DNA of 64,000 nt. It comes from Micromonospora rubida (GTDB lineage Bacteria; Actinomycetota; Actinomycetes; Mycobacteriales; Micromonosporaceae). Below, one piece after another: positions 1 to 13,800 of the stretch. The notes below the pieces were generated by a model that saw nothing but the letters and a program-made list of their open reading frames with translations, had not been told where the DNA came from and did no database searches. The DNA is taken from contig NZ_JAAALO010000009.1 of the NCBI RefSeq assembly GCF_009908295.1, forward strand, positions 124,001 to 188,000. The letters run 5' to 3'. The position numbers were made by a program, and so were the translations under genes. Within the stretch, counting starts at the first letter, position 1. Each line of letters starts with the position of its first letter.

Positions 1-4758
<4,758 letters not shown>

Positions 4759-4785
4759 GTCACGCGTCACGTACCGGTGGAACAC

Positions 4786-4792
4786 GAGGGAG
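4786..4792 (+). promoter_or_regulatory. Ribosome binding site that decides the gene 2 start
   Basis: GAGGGAG lies 11 nt before the ATG at 4804. An in-frame GTG exists at 4777 but has no purine-rich sequence before it. The ATG start also yields the usual MADEERLREYL docking N-terminus, so 4804 is preferred. Confidence 0.6.
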
Positions 4793-4803
4793 CGAGATCA
4801 ACC

Positions 4804-7800
4804 ATGGCGGACGAAGAGAGGCTGCGCGAGTACCTGACGCGGGTCATCGCCGAGCTGCACCAGACCCGCCAGCGGCTCCGCGAGGTCACCGCCGAGGAGT
4901 CCGAGCCGGTGGCCATCGTCGCGATGAGCTGCCGCTACCCCGGCGGCATCGCCTCACCCGAGGACCTCTGGTCGTTCGTCTCCGCCGGTGGCGACGCCAT
5001 CGGCGGGTTCCCCACCGACAGGGGCTGGGACCTCGACCGGCTGCACCACCCCGACCCCGACCGGCCCGGCACCTCGACCACCAGCTCCGGCGGGTTCCTG
5101 CACGACGCGGGGAGGTTCGACGCCGCCCTGTTCGGCATCTCCCCCCGCGAGGCGGTCGCCATGGACCCGCAGCAGCGGCTGCTGCTGGAGGTCACCTGGG
5201 AGCTGTTCGAAAGGGCCGGTATCGCCCCGCTGTCGCTGCGCGGCAGCCGCTCCGGCGTCTTCGTCGGCACCTCCGGGCAGGACTACGCGGCCGTGCTGCA
5301 CCGCGCCCCCGGCGTCGAGGGGTACGTGCTCACCGGCACCGCCGCCAGCGTCGTCTCCGGCCGGCTCGCCTACACGTTCGGGCTGGAGGGCCCCACGGCC
5401 ACCGTGGACACCGCCTGCTCGTCGTCGTCCGTCGCCGTCCACCTCGCCTGCCAGGCCCTGCGCGAGCGCGAGTGCGGCCTCGCCCTCGCCGGCGGCGCGA
5501 CCGTGCTGGCCACCCCCGGACCGTTCGTCGAGTTCTCCCGGCAGCGCGGCCTCGCCGCCGACGGCCGGTGCAAGTCGTTCGCCGCCGCCGCCGACGGCAC
5601 CGGCTGGTCCGAGGGCGCCGGCATGCTGCTGCTCGAACGCCTCAGCGACGCCCGCCGCAACGGCCACCCCGTCCTCGGGATCATCCGCAGCTCCGCCGTG
5701 AACTCCGACGGCGCGTCCAACGGCCTCACCGCCCCCAACGGCCCCTCCCAGCAGCGGGTCATCCGGCAGGCCCTGGCCGGCGCGAAGCTCACCCCCGATC
5801 TGGTCGACGTGGTGGAGGCGCACGGCACCGGCACCACCCTCGGCGACCCCATCGAGGCCCAGGCGCTGCTCGCCACCTACGGCCAGGACCGGGGCGACGC
5901 CGCGCCGCTGCTGCTCGGCTCGATCAAGTCGAACATCGGCCATACCCAGGCCGCCTCCGGCGTCGCTGGGATCATCAAGATGATCATGGCGATGCGGCAC
6001 GGCACCGTGCCCGCCACCCTGCACGTCGACCAGCCCACCCCGCACGTCGACTGGGCCGCCGGCGCGGTCACCCTGGTCACCGAACCGACCCCCTGGCCGG
6101 CCGTGGACCGGCCCCGCCGGGCCGCCGTCTCCTCGTTCGGGATGAGCGGCACCAACACCCACCTGGTCCTCGAACAGCCCGAGGACACCCCCGCCGAGAC
6201 GGACCGGCCGGACCTGCCCACGCCCGCGCCGGTGCTGCTCACCGGCCGCACCCGCGCCGCGCTGCGCCGCCAGGCCGAGCAGTGGTCCGGGCACGTCGCC
6301 GCCGCCGACCCGTGCCTCGCCGACGTGGCCTGGTCCTCGGCCGTCTCCCGGACCCCCCTGGAGCACCGGGCCGTCGTCCTCGCCGACGACCGGGACACCC
6401 TGCTCACCGCCCTGACCGCCCTCGCCGACGACCGGCCCGCCCCCGGCCTGGTCACCGGCGCCGCCGCCGAACGCGGCGCGGTCGCCTTCCTCTTCTCCGG
6501 CCAGGGCGCCCAGCGCGCCGGCATGGGCCGCGAGCTGTCGCAGGCGTACCCCGTTTTCGCGCAGGCCCTCGACGAGGTCTGCGCCCACCTCGACCACCGG
6601 CTGCCCAGGCCGCTGCGTGCGGTGATGTTCGCCGAGCCCGGCACCGACGACGCGGCGCTGCTCGACCAGACCGTCTTCACCCAGGCCGGGCTCTTCGCCG
6701 TCGAGGTGGCCCTGCACCGGCTCCTCGGCTCCTGGGGGATCACCCCCGACATGGTCGCCGGGCACTCCATCGGCGAGGTCACCGCCGCCCACGTGGCCGG
6801 CGTGCTCACCCTCGACGACGCGTGCGCCCTGGTCGCCGCCCGGGGCCGGCTCATGCAGGCCCTCCCGGCCGGCGGGGCGATGCTCGCCGTCGCCGCGACC
6901 GAGGCCGACGTCGCCGCCACCCTGGAGGGGCTGACCGACCGGGTCGCCGTCGCCGCCGTCAACGGGCCCGCCTCCGTCGTCGTCTCCGGCGCCGGCGCGA
7001 CCGTCGACGAGCTGGCCGAACTCTGGGCCGGGCGGGGCGCGAAGGTGCGGCGGCTGCGGGTCAGCCACGCCTTCCACAGCCCCCTCATGGAGCCGATGCT
7101 CGCCGAGTTCGCCGCCGTCGTCGCCGGCCTCGACCTGCGCGCCCCGATCCTGCCCGTCGTGTCCAACCTGACCGGCGAACTGGCCGACCCGGCGGAGCTG
7201 CGCACCCCCGGGTACTGGGCGCGGCACGTCCGGGAGGCCGTCCGCTTCGCCGCCGGCGTGCGCACCCTGCGCGCCCACGGCGTCGGCACGTTCGTCGAGG
7301 TCGGCCCGGACGCCGTCCTCGCCGCCAGCGCCGAGGAGACCCTCGCCACCGTCGAGGCGGCCACCGACGTCGCCCCCGCCGTGGTCGTGCCGGTGCTGCG
7401 CCGCGACCGCCCGGAACGCCGCACCCTGCTCGGCGCGCTCGCCCGGCTGCACGTCGCCGGCACGCCGGTGGCCTGGGCGGATCTGTTCGCCGACCGGCCC
7501 GGCCGCCTCGTCGGCCTGCCCACCTACCCGTTCGAGCGGCAGCACTACTGGGTGCCGGCCGAGGAACCGGCCGACCCGGCCACCGCCGCGACCGGGCTGC
7601 TCGACCGGCGCTTCTGGGACGCCGTCGAACGGGCCGACCTCGACGCCCTGCGCGACACCCTGGCCGTCGACGACGAGGCCGCCGCCGAGTCCCTGCGCAC
7701 CCTGCTGCCCGTCCTCGCCGACTGGCGGCGGCAGCGGCAGGAGCACTCCGTCCTCGACGGCTGGCGCTACCGGGCCGACTGGCAGGCCACCGCCGAACCC

Positions 7801-10800
7801 GCCCCCGGCCGCCTCGCCGGCACCTGGCTGCTCGCCGTGCCCGCCGGCGCGGACGACGACCCGGCCGTCCGGGCCGTCCGGGCCGCGCTCACCGTCGCCG
7901 GGGCCGAACCGCTGCCGCTGACCGTCGACCCCGACGCCGACCGGGCCGCCCTCGCCGCCGCCGTGACCGAGGCCGCCGCCGACGTCGCCGGGGTGGTCTC
8001 CCTGCTCGCCTGGGAACCCTCCGCCGACCGGGCCGCCCTGCCCGGCCTGCCCGCCACCCTCGCCCTGGTCCAGGCGCTCGGCGACGCCGGCCTCGACGCC
8101 CCCCTGTGGCTGGTCACCCGGGGCGCCGTGGCCGCCGCCTCCTACGACCGGCTCGCCGACCCCGCGCAGGCCGCGATCTGGGGCCTCGGCCGGGTCGTCG
8201 GCGTCGAGGCCCCGCACCGCTGGGGCGGCCTGGTCGACCTGCCGACCCACCCCGACGACCGCGCCGCCGGCCGGCTCGCCGCGATCCTCACCGGCCCCGG
8301 CGGCGAGGACCAGCTCGCCGTACGCGGCCCCGGCGTCTTCGCCCGCCGCCTGGTCCGCGCCGCCGTCGGCGACCGCCCCCCGGTACGCCGGTTCACGCCC
8401 ACCGGCACCGCGCTGATCACCGGCGGCACCGGCGGCCTCGGCGCCCGCGCCGCCCGCTGGCTCGCCGCCACCGGCGTCGAACACCTCGTGCTGGTGAGCC
8501 GGCGCGGACCCGCCGCCCCCGGCGCCGCCGAGCTGGAGGCCGAGCTGACCGCCCTCGGCACCCGGGTCACCGTGGCCGCCTGCGACATCGCCGACCGCGC
8601 CGCCCTCGCCGCCCTGCTCGACCGCGTCGAGGCCGACGGCCCACCCGTCCGCGTCGTCGTGCACAGCGCCGGCATCGCCCAGACCACCCCGCTCATGGCG
8701 GTCACCGCCGCCGAACTGGCCGAGGTCACCGCCGGCAAGACTGCCGGCGCCACCCACCTCGCCGACCTGCTCGCCGGCCGGGAATTGGACGCCTTCCTCG
8801 TCTACTCCTCCATCGCCGCCACCTGGGGCAGCGCCGGCCAGGTCGGGTACGCCGCCGGCAACGCCTACCTCGACGCGCTCGTGCAGCAGCGTCGGGCCGA
8901 CGGGTACGCCGGCACCGCCATCGCCTGGGGCCCCTGGGCCGACGGCGGCATGCACGGGGCCGCCTCCGACCAGGGGCTGCGCCGCCGGGGCCTGCCCGCC
9001 ATGGACCCCGCCGTCGCCATGGGCGCGTTGCAGCAGGCCCTCGACCACGACGACGTCACCCTCACCGTCGCCGACGTCGACTGGTCCCGCTTCGCCCCCG
9101 CGTACGCGTCGGCGCGGCGGCGACCGCTGCTCGACGGCGTACCGGAGGCGAAGGCCGCCCTCGACGGCGGCGCACCCGTCGACGACGGCGACGAGGGCCC
9201 CGCGGCGACCCTGCGCCGCAGGCTGACCGGGCTGACCGCCGCCCGGCGCGAGGAGACCGTCGCCGACCTGGTCCGGGAACTGGCCGCCGACGTGCTCGGC
9301 CACGACGGCGGGGCCGCCGCCGTCCCGCCCGGCACGGCGTTCCGGGACCTCGGCTTCGACTCGCTGACCGCCGTGGAGCTGCGCAACCGGCTCGTCGCCG
9401 CCACCGGGCAGGCGCTGCCCACCACCCTCGTCTTCGACCACCCCACCCCGGTCGTGCTGGCCCGCCGCCTGCTCACCGGCCTCTTCGGCGCCGCCGACGC
9501 GCCGGCCCCGACCGCCGCCCCGACCACCGTGGACGACGACGAGCCGATCGCCATCGTCGCCATGTCCTGCCGCTACCCGGGCGGCGCCGACGACCCGGAC
9601 CGGCTGTGGCGGCTCGTCGCCGACGGCGTCGACGCCATCGGCGACTTCCCCACCAACCGGGGCTGGGACCTCGACCGCCTCTACGACCCCGACCCGGCGC
9701 ACCCAGGCACCACGTACTCCGACCAGGGCGGATTCCTGTACGACGCGGCGGACTTCGATGCCGGGTTCTTCGGCATCTCGCCCCGGGAGGCCTCCGCGAT
9801 GGATCCGCAGCAGCGGTTGTTGTTGGAGGCGTCGTGGGAGGTGGTGGAGCGGGCAGGGGTTGATCCGGGGGGGTTGCGGGGTTCGCGAACAGGGGTGTTC
9901 GTGGGGACGAATGGTCAGGACTATGGGGCCCTGTTGATGGTGTCTGCGGATGAGGTGGAGGGGTTCGCGGGGACGGGGAATGCGGCGAGTGTGGTGTCGG
10001 GTCGGGTGGCGTACGCGTTGGGGTTGGAGGGGCCGGCGGTGTCGGTGGACACGGCGTGTTCGTCGTCCCTTGTGGCGTTGCATCTGGCGGTGCAGTCGCT
10101 GCGGCGCGGCGAATGTGACCTCGCCCTGGCCGGCGGCGTCACCGTGATGACCACCCCCGGCACGTTCGCCGAGTTCTCCCGCCAGCGGGCCCTCGCCGCC
10201 GACGGCCGCTGCAAGCCGTTCGCGGAGGCGGCGGACGGCACGGGCTGGGGTGAGGGCGTCGGCGTGCTGCTGGTCGAGCGGCTGTCCGACGCTCGCCGCA
10301 ACGGGCATCACGTGCTGGCGGTCGTGCGGGGGAGCGCGGTCAACTCCGACGGCGCGTCCAACGGCCTCACCGCGCCGAACGGCCCGTCGCAGCAGCGGGT
10401 GGTCCGGCAGGCCCTCGCCTCGGCCCGGCTGTCCACGGCGGACGTGGACGTGGTGGAGGCGCACGGCACGGGCACGACGCTGGGCGACCCGATCGAGGCG
10501 CAGGCGCTGCTGGCCACGTACGGGCAGGACCGGGGCGACGCCGCGCCGCTGCTGCTCGGGTCGATCAAGTCGAACATCGGCCACACCCAGGCGGCGGCCG
10601 GCGTCGCCGGAATCATCAAGATGGTGCAGGCGATGCGCCACGGGACCGTACCCGCGACGCTGCACGTCGACGCGCCGTCCTCACACATCGACTGGACGGC
10701 CGGGGCGGTCGCCCTCGTCACCGAGGCCACGCCGTGGCCGGAGACGGGCCGGGCGCGGCGGGCGGCGGTGTCGTCGTTCGGCATGTCCGGCACCAACGCG

Positions 10801-13800
10801 CACATCATCATCGAGCAGGCCGACGAGCCCGCCGATCCGGACGTCGTCGCCGTGGCCCCGGGCCTGGTCGGCGCGGGCGTGACGGTGTGGCCGGTGTCGG
10901 CCCGGTCCAGGGCGGCCCTCGCCGGCCAGGCCGCCCGCCTCGCCGCCCACCTCCGGGGACGCGGTGACCTCGACTCCGCCGCCGTGGCGTGGTCCCTGGC
11001 GACGACCCGGTCGGCGTTCGACCACCGGGCGTCGGTCGTCGGGTCGAGTGTCGAGGAGTTGCTGGCGGGCCTGGACGCCCTGGGTGCGGGTGCGCCTGCG
11101 GGGACGGCCGTCACGGGCGTGGTCGCGTCCCACGGTGCGGGTCCGGTGTTCGTGTTCCCGGGTCAGGGTGCGCAGTCGGCGCGGATGGCGGCGGGTCTGG
11201 TGGGTCGGACGCCGGTGTTCGACGCGCGGCTGGCGGAGTGTCAGCGGGCTTTGGCCCCGTTCCTGGACGTGGATCTGGTCGCGGTGTTGACGGGTGGCGA
11301 CGAGTCGTGGTTGGACCGGGTCGAGGTGGTGCAGCCGGTGTTGTGGGCCGTCGGGGTCGCCCTGGCGGCGGTGTGGCGGCACGCGGGGGTGGTGCCGCAG
11401 GCGGTCGTCGGGCATTCGCAGGGCGAGATCGGTGCGGCGTGCGTGGCGGGGATCCTGTCGCTGGACGACGCGGCGAAGACGGTGGCGTTGCGCTCCCGTG
11501 CCCTGGCCGCGCTGCGGGGCACCGGGGCGATGGCGTCGGTGGACCTGTCCGCCGACGCGGTGACCGAGCGGCTGCCGGGCTTCCCGGGTGTCGGGGTGGC
11601 GGCGGTGAACGGCCCGGCCACGGTGGTGGTGTCCGGCCCGCCGCAGCCCGTGGCGGATCTGGTGCAGGCGTGCACCGATGAGGGGCTGCGGGCCCGGTTG
11701 ATTCCGGTGGACTACGCGTCGCATTCGGTGTCGGTGCAGGAGGTCGCGGAGCGGTTGCGGGCGGATCTGGCCGGCGTGACCCCGCAGGCCGGTCACACCC
11801 GGTTGGTGTCGACGTTGACCGGGGACTGGGTGGACCCGGCCTCCATGGGCGCGCAGTACTGGTACGACAACCTGCGGCAGACGGTGCAGTTCGACGCGGC
11901 GGTCCGGGTGGCGGTCGCGGCGGGGCATTCCACGTTTGTGGAGATCAGCCCGCATCCGGTGTTGACGATGCCGGTGACGGCGATCCTCGACGATGCCGGC
12001 ACGACCGGGCACACGTTGGGCAGCCTGCGTCGGGGTGACGACGACGCGACCCGGTTGTTGACGAACCTGGCGACCGCGCACGCCATCGGCCTGCCCGTCG
12101 ACCTGACGAAGGTCCTCGCCGCCACGGCGACCGTCGACCTGCCCACCTACGCCTTCGACCGGGGCCGGTACTGGCTGGACGCGCCCGCCCACCGGGTCCG
12201 GGACGTCGGCTCCGCCGGCCTCCAGGACGCCGGCCACCCGCTGCTCAGCGCGGCGATCCCCGTCGCCGACGACCAGACGGTGGTGCTCACCGGCCGGCTG
12301 TCGGTGCGTACCCACCCGTGGCTGGCCGATCACGCCGTCGGCGGCGCGGTGATCGTCCCCGGCACCGGCGTCGTCGACATGGTGGTCCGGGCCGGCGACG
12401 AGGTCGACGCCGGACACGTGGGCGACCTGACGCTGATCAGCCCCCTCGTGCTCCCGCCCGGCGGCGCCGTGCAGGTGCAGGTGCTCGTCGGCGCGCCGAG
12501 CGACGCCGGCGAGCGGGCCGTCACCGTGCACTCCCGGCCCGAGGAGGACGGCTCCGGCGAGTGGACCCGGCACGCCGAGGGCCTGCTGCTCCCGCAGCTT
12601 CCCGCCCCGGTGGTCGTCGCCGGCCAGTGGCCGCCGGCCGACGCGGTCGAGGTCGACGCCGACCTCGACGCCTGGTACGCGGGGATGGCCGAGGGAGGTC
12701 TCGGCTACGGCCCGGCCTTCCGGGGCCTGCGCCGGGTGTGGCGCGGCGCCGACGAGGTCTACGCCGAGGTGGCGCTGCCCGACTCCGCCGCCGCCGAGGC
12801 GCCCCGGTTCGGGCTGCACCCGGCCCTGTTCGACGCGGCCCTCCAGGCCAGCGGGCTCACCGACCTGCTGGGCGAGGACGCCGCCGCCGGCACCGGCTGG
12901 ATGCCGTTCGCCTTCCGGGCGGTCGACCTGCACGCCCACGGCGCGACCCGGCTGCGGGTGCGGATGCGGTCGCTGGGCCCGGACACCGTCACGGTCACCC
13001 TCGCCGACACCGCCGGCCAGCCGGTCGCCACCGTCGAGTCGCTGACCTTCCGCCCGGTCGCCGCCGGCCGCGCCGACGAGGCCGCCACGCTGCGCCGCAC
13101 CGCCCTGTTCCACCTGGACTGGACGCCGCTGCCGCCGGCCGACGCGGCGGCGGGGACGACCCGCTGGGCGCTGCTCGGCGACGACACCCCCGGCCTCGGC
13201 GACGCGCTGACCGCCGCCGGGCACCCCGTCGACGGCCACGCCGACCTGGCGGCCCTGGTCGCCGCGATCGAGCGCTCCGGGGACGTACCCGACGTGGTGG
13301 TGGACCTGGGGGCCGACGCGGACCCGGCGCGGGCGGCCGAGGCCGCGCACGACGCCGCCCGGGACGCCCTCGCCCTCGTGCAGGCGTGGCTCGGCGAGCC
13401 CCGGCTGGAGCGGGCCCGGCTGGTCCTGCACACCGCCGGCGCGGTCGGCGCGGCCCCCGGCGAGGCCCCCCGCGACCTGGCCGGCGCCGCCGTGTGGGGG
13501 CTGGTCCGGTCGGCCCAGTCCGAGCACCCGGGCCGGTTCACGCTGCTCGACACCGACGGCGCCGCCGCCTCGCTCGCGGCCGTCCCGGCGGCCGTCGCCT
13601 CCGGCGTGCCGCAGCTCGCGGTCCGCGACGGCGCGCCGCTGACGCCCCGGCTGGTCCGGGCCCGCGACGCCGGGGCGCTGCCGCTGCCCGCCGACGACGC
13701 GCCGTGGCGGCTCGACGTCACCGAGAAGGGGACGCTGGAGAACCTCGCCCTGCTGCCCGCCCCGGCGCAGGGCGACCTGCCGGCCGGCCACGTCCTCGTC

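Noticed and set aside
4777..4803. Upstream GTG start for gene 2
   Set aside because: It has no RBS before it. The ATG at 4804 has GAGGGAG upstream and begins the conserved docking helix.
5472..9863. Long plus-strand open frames in a second frame (also 516-4337, 12318-15446, 30648-37712)
   Set aside because: The translations are Arg/Pro/Ala-rich, without motifs, and lie wholly within the PKS frames whose domains are unambiguous.
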